NCBI GenBank assembly: GCA_031283725.1
Contig: JAITBG010000192.1
Location: 1 to 36,153 of the forward strand
Length of the DNA stretch: 36,153 nt
From: Treponema sp.
GTDB taxonomy: Bacteria; Spirochaetota; Spirochaetia; Treponematales; Breznakiellaceae
Direction: 5' to 3'
Of this stretch, positions 7,962 to 16,126 are shown piece after piece (positions within the stretch are counted from its first letter, which is position 1; every line of letters begins with the position of its first letter). The translations under genes were made by a program, and so were the position numbers. The notes below the pieces were generated by a model. That model ran no database searches and was not told the DNA's origin. It worked only from the letters and a program-made list of their open reading frames with translations.

Positions 7962-9173
7962 TCAAAAGATAATCCCCAGCCAATGGGCAGGATCGCTCAT
8001 GTTTTGTGCGATACGCCCCAGGGATACCGAGGCGGTGGTCTCCGCCACCAGCCACCGTTTGCCCGCCCAATCAAACCGGGCGCCGGGTCCCGGGGTATCA
8101 ATCAAACCCATGGCGTGGCCGTAGTCCGATGAAACCATAATCGCCGCGGGGATATTCGCCTGCTCAATAATGATAGCCCAGAGCATGGCGCGGCTGTCGC
8201 AGTCCCCCCGGCCTTCAATGGCGGCGGTGACCAGATTTACAAAATCGCTGCCCAAGAGATCCCGCTCGTAGTTAAAGGTTTGTACCCATCTCAAAGCCTT
8301 TTCCGCTATATCCGGCGGGGCTTGATCCCTGCCGCTGCCGGCAGTGGGTGCAGATAGGGGGTAGAGGCCGGGCGCCCAGTGGCGTTCCAGGGCAAAGGCG
8401 ATGCCACTGAGGCGGCTGAAGGAGTCCCGGTAGATGACCCGGTAAAAACGGGTCCAGGCTTCTTTCCAATAGGGCTTACCGGCGGAATATTGAAGCACCT
8501 CGAATTCCCGATCCACCAGGGCCTGGGCTCCCAGGGAATCATACTCACAGGCAAAGGCTTCCAGTTGTAATCCGAAAGGGCATACCCGTACCCGGTTTCC
8601 CCGGGGGTAGGTGAATTCTGTTATGGGACCGGGGAAACGCTGATCTCCCTCCGCGGGAGAGAGGGAGTCCAGGGCGGAAAGGGAGAGGTTCTGCAGTTCG
8701 GCCTTTCCCGCATCACCGTAGGCCAGGGCCGCGATCAGGGGTGTACCGGCTGCCTGGGATTCCAGTTTCATACAAAGCCCCCAACCGGAAAGGCGGACAT
8801 TCTGAGCCCGGTTTTCCGTTGACGGAGCCGCGGAAATTGAGAAATCCAGCCGCAAAAGAACCGCCTTTTTGTTCCGGTACTCAAAAACGGTAGTTTCCCC
8901 GCTGCTGTTAAGGCGCCTTTTAAGATCCGCAGCGAGGGTTTCGGCTGAAGGGTATGCGGCCTGTCTTGCCGGTGGGTATACCACCAGTTCAAAATTTGCC
9001 CCGCCGGGAGTCCGGAAGCTGAACCGGTCCCTATTATCCCCGGAAACATATTTATACTCTTCGGGGAGATCCATGCGGAAACCCCAGGACGGGGACTTCA
9101 ATGGTTCCGCGTACGGTATTGCTACACAAAGTACCGCGAACAGTACCGGGGCCAGAATGTTTCGTTTATTCAT
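7962..9173 (-). CDS. Exported protein with transglutaminase-like domain
   Basis: A 403-residue protein with a signal peptide (MNKRNILAPVLFAVLCVAIPYA). The C-terminal third carries a transglutaminase/papain-like cysteine triad: C325 in GRGDCDSRAML, H353 in YGHAMGL and E378 in VAETT, where the third residue is normally Asp. The region upstream (residues 25-290) has no domain I recognise. Such domains in exported bacterial proteins often act as proteases or cross-linking enzymes on the envelope; the substrate here is unknown. There is no Shine-Dalgarno before the ATG, and a TATTAT hexamer ends 6 bases before it on this strand. Only 35 bases separate it from the divergent pseudouridine synthase gene. 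Confidence 0.75.
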   Translation of the reverse strand: MNKRNILAPVLFAVLCVAIPYAEPLKSPSWGFRMDLPEEYKYVSGDNRDRFSFRTPGGANFELVVYPPARQAAYPSAETLAADLKRRLNSSGETTVFEYRNKKAVLLRLDFSISAAPSTENRAQNVRLSGWGLCMKLESQAAGTPLIAALAYGDAGKAELQNLSLSALDSLSPAEGDQRFPGPITEFTYPRGNRVRVCPFGLQLEAFACEYDSLGAQALVDREFEVLQYSAGKPYWKEAWTRFYRVIYRDSFSRLSGIAFALERHWAPGLYPLSAPTAGSGRDQAPPDIAEKALRWVQTFNYERDLLGSDFVNLVTAAIEGRGDCDSRAMLWAIIIEQANIPAAIMVSSDYGHAMGLIDTPGPGARFDWAGKRWLVAETTASVSLGRIAQNMSDPAHWLGIIF

Positions 9174-9208
9174 GATACTATAATAATCGGTATAATAGGG
9201 AATTTAGC

Positions 9209-9862
9209 GTGAAGAATATTGCGGTACTCTTTGAGAATGCCCAATGTATAGTCCTGAATAAGCCCGCCGGTCTTGCGGTACAGGGCGGGGAAAGGGTGGG
9301 GACATCCCTGGATTCCCTCCTGGCCGCTGAATATTCTCCTCGGCCTCTGCTGGTACACCGCCTGGACAAGGACACATCCGGCATCATCCTGGTGGCCAAA
9401 AACAAAGCCGCCGCAGCCCTTTTTTCCGGCATCTTTACCCGCCGGGAAAACGCCGCTCCGGCCTTACATGTCCGGAAACAGTACATGGTCCTCTGCGCAG
9501 GCTGCCCTGAACCGCCAAGTGGAACCATAGAAACGGATCTTGAAATCCGCGGGACTAAGCGGAAGGCCCGCACCGGCTACCGTTGTGTCAGAGCCGGAGA
9601 ATTTTCCTGCCTGGAGTTGGAACTCGGTACCGGCCGCATGCACCAAATTCGCCGTCACCTGGCTTCCGAGGGTCACCCTATCCTTGGCGACGATAAGTAC
9701 GGCGACTTCGTCCTGAACAGGAAGCTCCGCAAAGAACGGGACTTAAAAAAACTGCTGCTCCACTCCAGCCGACTGGTCATTCCGGAAGAGCTTTGCGGCT
9801 TTCCGCTGGATGTCAGCGCGTCTTTGCCGGAATACTTCCAGCCGTTTCTGACGGCGTTTTAG
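9209..9862 (+). CDS. RluA-family RNA pseudouridine synthase
   Basis: A 217-residue enzyme of the RluA family, converting uridine to pseudouridine in rRNA or tRNA. The catalytic motif is LVHRLDKDTSG with D53 as the nucleophile; LNKPAGLAVQGG near the N-terminus and LGTGRMHQIRRHLASEGHPILGDDKYG are the other family motifs. It is short and has no N-terminal S4 domain. The target site cannot be told. The start is GTG, with AGGG 8 bases upstream. Confidence 0.92.
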   Translation: MKNIAVLFENAQCIVLNKPAGLAVQGGERVGTSLDSLLAAEYSPRPLLVHRLDKDTSGIILVAKNKAAAALFSGIFTRRENAAPALHVRKQYMVLCAGCPEPPSGTIETDLEIRGTKRKARTGYRCVRAGEFSCLELELGTGRMHQIRRHLASEGHPILGDDKYGDFVLNRKLRKERDLKKLLLHSSRLVIPEELCGFPLDVSASLPEYFQPFLTAF

Positions 9863-9910
9863 CAGCTTGTTTGGACTAAGTTGGTATGTATAGCGTAAAA
9901 GGAGTTAGCA

Positions 9911-9967
9911 GTGAAGTATGCGAATCAGATATTTGACAAAAGCAAATGTTTAAGATACAACAAATAG
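9911..9967 (+). other. Very short ORF with good ribosome-binding site
   Basis: GTG-started ORF of 18 codons (MKYANQIFDKSKCLRYNK), with AAAGGAG 7 bases before the start, in the spacer ahead of the M23 gene. It could be a leader peptide, a remnant of a longer gene or chance. No family is recognised. Confidence 0.25.
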
Positions 9968-9986
9968 CAGAAATTTTGCATATAGT

Positions 9987-10014
9987 TTGACAGGGTATAT
10001 CAATATCTGATACT
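9987..10014 (+). promoter_or_regulatory. Promoter of the M23-bactofilin-yaaR-ricT run
   Basis: TTGACA (9987-9992), a 16-base spacer and GATACT (10009-10014), about 43 bases before the start of the M23 peptidase gene. The -35 is perfect; the -10 is fair. Confidence 0.55.
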
Positions 10015-10056
10015 CTAAAATATGAATTTGTTCCGATATTAGTATGGGGGTGTACA

Positions 10057-11097
10057 TTGGCATCGGTTCACGAGTATAAGCGATTTGAGAACAACCTGGT
10101 TCAAAGGGCGAAAAATCTGGTCCTTATGATTGGTAAGGGGTTTATCTCCTTCCTCCGGGCTGTGGTCAGAGTCTTAAGTTGCCGCTATACCGTTGTTTTG
10201 GTCCCCCATTCAGAAAAAAGGGTCTATAACCTCCATGTAACTGTTTTATCCATGGCCTGTGTGGCCCTTATTTTAGCGGGGATTGTGGCGGTCTTTTTTT
10301 GGTACGGAGCATCCTACAGTAATACTAAGAACATTGCGGCGGAGAAAGACGGCCGCTTAAAGAACACCCAGGCAAGCCTGGATCAGCTGCGGGATGAAAC
10401 TTCCCGGCTTTTACGGACCGCCCGGGGTTTTGAAGCGGCCCTTTCAAACACCCTTTCCGCTCTTGGGGTGGATACTCCGTCGAATAGAGCTGCCTCCCCG
10501 TCCCTATCGGGGGACCTTTCCTCCTTATTCGATATCAAAGAAACCGCTGAAGGCACCCTTCAGGAAGTGAACGATGTGCGCCGCTTATCGGAGTATTTGG
10601 CCTCTGCGGTGGAACCGGTTAAAGAAATCGGCACCCTGCTGGATTCTCAGAGCGCACTGCTCACGGAAATCCCCAGCGTCTGGCCCATCAAGGGCGGGAT
10701 CGGTCATATTTCAATGTTCTTTGGGCAAAACGAAAACCCCTTCACGGGACAGTATTACATTCATAAGGGGATTGATTTGTCCACCTATCGTCAGGGGGAC
10801 GCCATTGTGGCTACCGCGGACGGACAGGTGGTTACCGTGGATTACGATGCCACGGGCTTTGGAAATTACATTATAATTAAGCATAAACACGGGTTTTATA
10901 CCCGGTACGGTCATATGCAACAGTTCCGGGTAACCACGGGGCAGCGGGTACAACAGGGTGAAACCATCGGCTATATCGGAAATACCGGACTTTCCACGGG
11001 TCCCCATTTACACTACGAAGTCCATATCGGCTCCGACGTGGTAGACCCCTTCAAGTACCTCAATATGCGTTCCAGCATCGCAAAAAACGCGCGGTAA
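10057..11097 (+). CDS. Membrane-anchored M23 peptidoglycan endopeptidase
   Basis: A 346-residue type II membrane protein. A basic cytoplasmic head (about 1-60) is followed by one membrane helix (about 61-83, VTVLSMACVALILAGIVAVFFWY), a coiled-coil-like periplasmic stretch (90-190), and a LytM/M23 domain (about 200-340). The zinc ligands are present: H236 and D240 in HKGIDLS, and H319 in GPHLHYEV, with H286 and H317 as the expected catalytic histidines. It should cut stem-peptide cross-links in the cell wall. The start is TTG, after a GGGGGTG stretch. The bactofilin gene follows by 27 bases; such pairs are known to shape cells, with the bactofilin placing the peptidase. Confidence 0.9.
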   Translation: MASVHEYKRFENNLVQRAKNLVLMIGKGFISFLRAVVRVLSCRYTVVLVPHSEKRVYNLHVTVLSMACVALILAGIVAVFFWYGASYSNTKNIAAEKDGRLKNTQASLDQLRDETSRLLRTARGFEAALSNTLSALGVDTPSNRAASPSLSGDLSSLFDIKETAEGTLQEVNDVRRLSEYLASAVEPVKEIGTLLDSQSALLTEIPSVWPIKGGIGHISMFFGQNENPFTGQYYIHKGIDLSTYRQGDAIVATADGQVVTVDYDATGFGNYIIIKHKHGFYTRYGHMQQFRVTTGQRVQQGETIGYIGNTGLSTGPHLHYEVHIGSDVVDPFKYLNMRSSIAKNAR

Positions 11098-11113
11098 ACC
11101 CGGGGCGGCTGCA

Positions 11114-11123
11114 GGGGGGGGGG
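11114..11123 (+). repeat. G10 homopolymer at the bactofilin ribosome-binding site
   Basis: Ten consecutive G, one base before the GTG start of the bactofilin gene. The tract takes the place of the Shine-Dalgarno. Tracts this long are prone to slipped-strand length change, which would alter the site's strength or spacing. Confidence 0.85.
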
Positions 11124-11124
11124 C

Positions 11125-11580
11125 GTGTCCAACGGCAGACTTGAAGATTTTTCCATAAACACTATTGTGGGTCCCGGCGCCTCAATTAACGGCGATATCG
11201 AATCCGGCGGTTTTACCCGTATAGACGGCAGTATATGGGGCAACCTGAGCACGAAAGGCCGGATCGTGGTGGGAGAAAAGGCCCGGATGAAGAGCAACAT
11301 CAGCGGAACCACCGTAACCGTGGGCGGAGTGGTTTACGGTAATATCTTTGCCAGTGAGCGGATCATCATCCTCAACACCGGGCTGGTCCTGGGAGATATC
11401 ATCACCCGGCGTATCCAGGCGGATGATGGATGCCTCATTCACGGCAAGGTAACGGTTTGTCAGAGTGAGGAAGCCTGGGATAAGGCCATAGCCGAATACC
11501 GGGACGCCCAGGGGGTAAAGTCCGCCCTTTCCGGGTTCTCCTTTTTGCGGGAAACTGCGATGGAGAAAACTAATGGATAA
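11125..11580 (+). CDS. Bactofilin family cytoskeletal protein
   Basis: A 151-residue bactofilin. These proteins polymerise without nucleotide into membrane-linked filaments. The core (about 10-110) shows the repeating right-handed beta-helix pattern: SINGDIESGGFTRIDGSIWG, then VVGEKARMKSNISGTTVTVGG, then VYGNIFASERIIILNTGLVLGDI. The short tails are as usual. It sits directly behind an M23 peptidase, like the shape-determining pairs known in other bacteria. Its start is GTG, right behind a G10 tract, and its last 8 bases overlap the next gene. It probably organises local wall growth or cell shape in this helical bacterium; that role is inferred from the family and the neighbour. Confidence 0.92.
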   Translation: MSNGRLEDFSINTIVGPGASINGDIESGGFTRIDGSIWGNLSTKGRIVVGEKARMKSNISGTTVTVGGVVYGNIFASERIIILNTGLVLGDIITRRIQADDGCLIHGKVTVCQSEEAWDKAIAEYRDAQGVKSALSGFSFLRETAMEKTNG

Positions 11581-12076
11581 GATAGACATCCCCGGCGGCG
11601 GCGCGCCTATTTTTAACGCCTATACCGTGGCCCGGGGAGGATCTCAGAAGTCCAAGGAAAAAGGGGCTGTCAAAAAGACTCCCTTTTCCCGGCTGTTTGA
11701 GGAAAAAAACATCCGGGAAGGCGGGCTGCCCGAAGTTCTCCCCGATTATCCGCCGTCGGAGGGGATCCTCCAGGAATTGCTGGACGATGTTCACAGCGCC
11801 GGAGACGCCCTGAAGCAGCGGCCCCTGGCGGAAGAGATAAAACAATACAAACGGGCGGTACGGCATTTTTTGCATTATGTGGTGGAGAACGGGTATTCGG
11901 TAAAGACAGAAAATTACCTGTTTAACCACGAGAAACGCCGTAAAGTTCAGATTGAGGTGGTGGATCAAAAGCTGGAGCAGTTGGCATCGGGCATCCTGTC
12001 AGGTCAGCTTAAGCAGGTTGAATTATTGGCCCGGCTTGATGAGATCACCGGTCTCCTGGTAGATTTATTACAATAA
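11573..12076 (+). CDS. YaaR-like protein (DUF327)
   Basis: A 167-residue protein resembling the Bacillus YaaR family, whose function is unknown. The first 60 residues are polar and probably disordered. The rest is helical, with the family-like stretch IKQYKRAVRHFLHYVVENGYSV, then NHEKRRKVQIEVVDQKLEQLASGIL and a heptad-rich end (LLARLDEITGLLVDLL). It overlaps the end of the bactofilin gene by 8 bases and has GGAG before its ATG. It precedes the RicT/PSP1 gene by 11 bases; in Bacillus yaaR and yaaT lie close together as well, which supports the call. Confidence 0.75.
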   Translation: MDKIDIPGGGAPIFNAYTVARGGSQKSKEKGAVKKTPFSRLFEEKNIREGGLPEVLPDYPPSEGILQELLDDVHSAGDALKQRPLAEEIKQYKRAVRHFLHYVVENGYSVKTENYLFNHEKRRKVQIEVVDQKLEQLASGILSGQLKQVELLARLDEITGLLVDLLQ

Positions 12077-12087
12077 AAGGATAGAAC

Positions 12088-13038
12088 ATGGCTCAATCCG
12101 GTGATTATGATGATATAAACGAGGGCGAAGATATTTCCGGCCTTGAGGATAGACCCTCCGAAACCGACTTAGAGAAAACCGATGTAATCGTTGTAGCCGG
12201 AGAGGAAGCCCTGTCCCCGGACACCCCGGTGTACAGGCTCCGGCTCTCCTATTCCAACGAAACTTTTCTTGCCGCTTTCAAAGATGTTCTGGGCAAAGGA
12301 AGCTGGGTCCTGGTTCCTACCCGCTACGGCAGGGATCTGGCCCAGATAATCGGCCCGGTTCAGCTCAAAAATTCCGCCGCCCTTTCCGAGGTTACCCGGA
12401 TTGAACGGCCCGCCTCCAAGGAAGACCTGGAAAAATCCGCCTATAACCGGAAGCAGGAAAAAGAAGCCTTCCGTATCTGTAAAGAAAAGATCGGGAACCA
12501 CCGGTTGGAAATGAAACTGGTTTCGGCCCATTATCTCCTGGAAGAATCCAAGATTCTGTTCTTTTTTACCGCGGAAAACCGGGTGGACTTCCGGGAACTG
12601 GTAAAGGATCTGGTGGGTGTCTTTAAAACCCGGATAGAACTCCGGCAGATAGGGGTTCGGGATGAATCCCGGGTGGTGGGCGGCCTTGGGGTCTGCGGCC
12701 GTGCTTACTGTTGTCACGCGGTTTCGGACAAATTAAAGCCGGTCTCCATAAAAATGGCCAAGGATCAGAACCTCTCGCTCAACTCTGTGAAAATCTCCGG
12801 CCCCTGCGGCCGTCTCCTTTGCTGTCTCGCCTACGAACACAACTTCTACAATGAGCAACTCCGCATCATCCCCCAGGAGGGCTGCAAGATCAGCTACGAC
12901 GAATCCCTTTGGAAAGTGATTGAGGTCAACGTAGTAGCCGGCACCGTAAAACTAAGCGCCGAAGAGGGGCGGCAGATCACCTTGCCTTCCACTCGGTTTG
13001 AAAAAATCGACGGGCGATGGCAGATAAAGAGACATTAG
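12088..13038 (+). CDS. PSP1 / RicT (YaaT) family protein
   Basis: A 316-residue member of the PSP1 family. In Bacillus the homologue RicT works with RicA and RicF as a complex that carries iron-sulfur clusters and affects RNase Y cleavage, competence, biofilm formation and sporulation. The core (about 45-260) carries the family's cysteine motifs: GVCGRAYCCHAV (C203, C208, C209) and GPCGRLLCCLAYEH (C240, C245, C246), plus C266. The first 45 residues are acidic and variable, and the end is a small beta-rich region. I saw no ricA or ricF here. AAAGGA precedes the ATG. The gene ends 38 bases before the convergent rsm22-like gene. Confidence 0.9.
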   Translation: MAQSGDYDDINEGEDISGLEDRPSETDLEKTDVIVVAGEEALSPDTPVYRLRLSYSNETFLAAFKDVLGKGSWVLVPTRYGRDLAQIIGPVQLKNSAALSEVTRIERPASKEDLEKSAYNRKQEKEAFRICKEKIGNHRLEMKLVSAHYLLEESKILFFFTAENRVDFRELVKDLVGVFKTRIELRQIGVRDESRVVGGLGVCGRAYCCHAVSDKLKPVSIKMAKDQNLSLNSVKISGPCGRLLCCLAYEHNFYNEQLRIIPQEGCKISYDESLWKVIEVNVVAGTVKLSAEEGRQITLPSTRFEKIDGRWQIKRH

Positions 13039-13076
13039 AACAGGGAAACTTTCACGAAAAAACAAAAGCCTAGGTG

Positions 13077-14291
13077 TTATAACTCCAACTCCAGCGCCCC
13101 GCTTTTCCCGTCCCGCCGCTCAGGTTTTTTCATCGCAAGCCTTAGCTGAGCCCCGGATTCCAGCGCTTCAATACCGTCTTTCTTTCCGCTTACCAGTACC
13201 AGTCCCCGGGCGGAACATCCGTAGCGCCCATGAAGCGCCGCATGCCCCGGGCGCTTCTCCTTACCGGTCAGGGGAAAGGCGTCGGAGACGACCCGTACCG
13301 TAAGGAGGCTCGCAGGATCAGATTCCGGAGCCGGGGCGTTTACCGGTCCTGAGAGAAGGAAACTCAAAACAGCCCGTTCCTTGGGAAGCCCCGCGGTCTC
13401 TGAGAGACGGCGCAGGGCCGCCGGGGCGTCGGCGGTAGTAAAGGCAAAGTGACACCACTTGGAATCCCCCTTGTCTGAACGGGAAGCGGAAGTACCCGGC
13501 AGCGGACAGGGATCGGCGTGGGTGCAAGGGGCAAGGGGCAGGCGGCCCTGGGCGATCAAGGCATCCCTAAGAAGGCTAATGAATTCGCCGCAGCGGGGAA
13601 CACCGGGTTCAAGCACCAGAATGGAGCCTGATTCCAGGGACAGGGCCGAAAGGAGACGCGCCTGTTTTTCCGCAAAGATCGAAAGGGCCCTCTGGGGTGA
13701 GCGGCCCGTCCGGGGGAGTTCCCCGAAAAGTTCGTTAAACAGATTAACCGCGGTAACCAGATTGGCCTTTGGGAAACGGACCGGATCGCCCAGAGAAGCC
13801 CTGACAGTTTTGATGGTCCAGGCGGCAGCCGCATCGTCTTTAGTATCGCCGCTAATGAGGGCTGCGAATATTTTTTTCCCTGCATCCAAAACCGCGGCGG
13901 TACGGTCCATGCACCGGAACTCCAGGGGGATACTCCGCAAATCGGGCCGGGAAATCCAGAGAGCAATAGGCAGGGTGAGGGGACCGGAACCCAGGTCGGT
14001 AATGACGCCGGCGTTCAGGGAGAGGGGCAAGGCCGGAAGCAGCCGGATTAAGCGGTAGACGTTCCAGGGGAGGAAGTAACGCAGGTAGGCTGAAAGAAGG
14101 GGAGCCTCACTCATGTAGGAGCCGTTCCGTTCACCCCGGCCGCTGGTAAGCAGGCGGGAGAGTTCCGCCACATCCCGGGGCAGGCCGGAGCGGAAACGTT
14201 TTGGTATAGGGAGGACCTGATCTACCAGTTCGGGAATTGCATCTAAGCGCCGCTGCATTTTCACAGGCAGCGGGGGAAAGATACTTTTCAT
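13077..14291 (-). CDS. Rsm22-like small-ribosomal-subunit methyltransferase-fold protein
   Basis: A 404-residue protein resembling the Rsm22/METTL17 family, which in mitochondria helps assemble the small ribosomal subunit. Evidence: the N-terminal YLRYFLPWNVYRLIRLL, the SAM-binding-like loop DLGSGPLTLP (99-108), LVLEPGVPRCGEFISLLRDALIAQG, and then the family's APCTHADPCPLP and KWCHF. C256, C262, C280 and C359 (in GRYGCSARG) match the four-cysteine pattern that holds a 4Fe-4S cluster in studied members. Start and merR stop overlap by one base (TGATG), so it ends the ptsI-der-merR run. Bacterial function is little studied; ribosome maturation is inferred. Confidence 0.8.
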   Translation of the reverse strand: MKSIFPPLPVKMQRRLDAIPELVDQVLPIPKRFRSGLPRDVAELSRLLTSGRGERNGSYMSEAPLLSAYLRYFLPWNVYRLIRLLPALPLSLNAGVITDLGSGPLTLPIALWISRPDLRSIPLEFRCMDRTAAVLDAGKKIFAALISGDTKDDAAAAWTIKTVRASLGDPVRFPKANLVTAVNLFNELFGELPRTGRSPQRALSIFAEKQARLLSALSLESGSILVLEPGVPRCGEFISLLRDALIAQGRLPLAPCTHADPCPLPGTSASRSDKGDSKWCHFAFTTADAPAALRRLSETAGLPKERAVLSFLLSGPVNAPAPESDPASLLTVRVVSDAFPLTGKEKRPGHAALHGRYGCSARGLVLVSGKKDGIEALESGAQLRLAMKKPERRDGKSGALELEL

Positions 14292-14710
14292 CAGAGGGGG
14301 TCCTGGTCTTCTCCGGTTCGTTTTGCCGGGGAGGCCGGATCGTGGACTAAAAAATACAGATCCAGCAGCTCCGAGCGGAGAGCTTCAATATGGGCTTTGA
14401 GGTTTTGCGCGGGTAACTGTGTTGAAGACGGCTTTTCCGCCCCGGCGGCAGCAACACTATCACCGCCGGCATCATCTCTGCCGGTAATTTCCCGAAAGAG
14501 CTGATCCCTGGCGCCTTCGATAGTAAAACGGCGATCGTAGAGAAGGTACTTCAGCCGAAAGAAGATCAGCAGATCCCGCTTGGCGTAGACCCGCCTGCCC
14601 GAAAGATCCTTTCGGGATTGAATCAGGGGGATTTCCTTTTCCCAGTAGCGGATTACATGAGCCTTAACCCCCAGGAGTTTTTCCAGATTCCCAATCCCGT
14701 AGCAGGTCAT
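14291..14710 (-). CDS. MerR-family transcriptional regulator
   Basis: A 139-residue DNA-binding protein. The N-terminal winged helix-turn-helix reads YGIGNLEKLLGVKAHVIRYWEKEIPLIQ, then GRRVYAKRDLLIFFRLKYLLYDRRFTIEGARDQL, as in MerR proteins. The C-terminal part is a low-complexity linker and a short helix (AHIEALRSELLDLYFLV), without metal-binding cysteines, so the signal is unknown. The ATG lies 3 bases after the der stop and the end overlaps rsm22. It may regulate its own operon, but I cannot show an operator. Confidence 0.88.
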   Translation of the reverse strand: MTCYGIGNLEKLLGVKAHVIRYWEKEIPLIQSRKDLSGRRVYAKRDLLIFFRLKYLLYDRRFTIEGARDQLFREITGRDDAGGDSVAAAGAEKPSSTQLPAQNLKAHIEALRSELLDLYFLVHDPASPAKRTGEDQDPL

Positions 14711-14713
14711 GGT

Positions 14714-16114
14714 TCAACGCCCTGCCTTCCGGTCCGGTCCCTTCTTAGCGGAGCCGCGGATCTCTATACCCAGAGGGATGAGGGAATAACCCAGGTCCCG
14801 GCGGATTTTGTTTCTAAGATAACTAATATATGATTCCCCCACCGCCTTGGGACGGGAAGCAAAGAAAATAAACCGTATGGGGTTATCCGAAACCTGGACG
14901 GCGTATTTCAGTTTGAACCTGGTTCTGACTCCCCCAGGGGGCGGAAAATCCAGAAGCCAGCGCTCCAAGGCCTGGTTCAGAGCCCCCGTATCGGTATGGC
15001 GATTAAGCTGGGAGTACATCCGGATAGTAATGTTGAGCAGCTCATCGAGGCCCGTACCGTCCCGGGCGCTGACCGGCATAATGGGAGCGTACTCCATCTG
15101 GCCGAAGAGGAAATGGATACGATCCTGAACCGCAGTAAAGGTGTTTTTTACATCCGGCATGGTATCCCACTTATTGAGGACCATGACAAGTCCCCGGCCC
15201 CGTTCGTCCGCCAGGGCGGCGATTTTCTTATCTTGATCCGAAAGGCCATCCAGGGCATCGATCATCAGAAATACGATATCTGCGTCGTCCATGGATTTGA
15301 TAGCCCGGTTCACCGAATAGTATTCGATATTTTCCGTAACTTTGCTTTTTCGGCGTATCCCCGCAGTGTCCAGAACCTGGAAATCCCGGTTCTTGTAGGA
15401 AAAGGTTCCTTCTACCACATCCCGGGTAGTCCCCGGTACCCCGCTCACAATGGATGCCGCCGAGGCGGTGAGGCGGTTCGACAGCGTGGATTTTCCCGTA
15501 TTGGGCTTCCCCACAATAGCTATTCTGATAGGCCGTTCATCCGAATCATCAAGTTCAACTTTGGAAAAATCAAGCCGGGCGGTGACGGCATTTTCCAGGT
15601 CTCCCACATTGTCCCCATGCTCGGCGGAAACCATCAAAACCTGATCGAAGCCATAGGAGAGGATGTTCCAGGATTCGTTTTCCCGGCGGCCCCCCTCGGT
15701 CTTGTTTACCACCGCCAAAAGCTTGTTTTGGTAAGGCCGCAAGAGGCCGATAAATTCCTCGTCCTCAGCTTTTAACTCCCCCGCTTCCAGGATGAGGAGG
15801 ATCAGATCCGCCCTTTCAAGGGACCCCAGGGTCCTCTCCAGCACCAGATCGTCCAGGGTATCATCGGGGACATCCCTGCCGCCGTCAGCTTTGCGGTCCA
15901 GCTTAAAGCCGCCGGTATCCATGAGCCGCAAGGGTCTCCCATTGATAAAGGTGTCCATGACCACGGGATCCCGGGTTACCCCCGGGGTTGGATCGGTAAT
16001 GGCGCGCCGCTTGTGAAGAAGCCGGTTGAAAAGGGTGGATTTGCCAACATTGGGACGGCCCACTAAAACTACCGTGGGAAGCTTCCGGTATTTATTTTGG
16101 GGATCAAATTCCAT
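14714..16114 (-). CDS. der: Ribosome-assembly GTPase Der (EngA)
   Basis: A 466-residue double GTPase needed for 50S subunit maturation. G domain 1 shows GRPNVGKST (19-27), the switch PGVTRDP and DTGG (66-69). G domain 2 shows GKPNTGKST (202-210), PGTTRD, DTAG (249-252) and NKWD (314-317). The C-terminal KH-like domain follows and ends in the usual basic tail (RGSAKKGPDRKAGR). One oddity: the G4 motif of domain 1 reads NKTE (137-140) instead of NKxD, an Asp-to-Glu change at the residue that recognises guanine. The gene follows ptsI by 12 bases and precedes merR by 3. Confidence 0.96.
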   Translation of the reverse strand: MEFDPQNKYRKLPTVVLVGRPNVGKSTLFNRLLHKRRAITDPTPGVTRDPVVMDTFINGRPLRLMDTGGFKLDRKADGGRDVPDDTLDDLVLERTLGSLERADLILLILEAGELKAEDEEFIGLLRPYQNKLLAVVNKTEGGRRENESWNILSYGFDQVLMVSAEHGDNVGDLENAVTARLDFSKVELDDSDERPIRIAIVGKPNTGKSTLSNRLTASAASIVSGVPGTTRDVVEGTFSYKNRDFQVLDTAGIRRKSKVTENIEYYSVNRAIKSMDDADIVFLMIDALDGLSDQDKKIAALADERGRGLVMVLNKWDTMPDVKNTFTAVQDRIHFLFGQMEYAPIMPVSARDGTGLDELLNITIRMYSQLNRHTDTGALNQALERWLLDFPPPGGVRTRFKLKYAVQVSDNPIRFIFFASRPKAVGESYISYLRNKIRRDLGYSLIPLGIEIRGSAKKGPDRKAGR

Positions 16115-16126
16115 TACAGCCGGCCT

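Noticed and set aside
14996-15775. Long 259-residue ORF antisense to der
   Set aside because: Shadow of a GC-rich gene; the der frame carries all the motifs.
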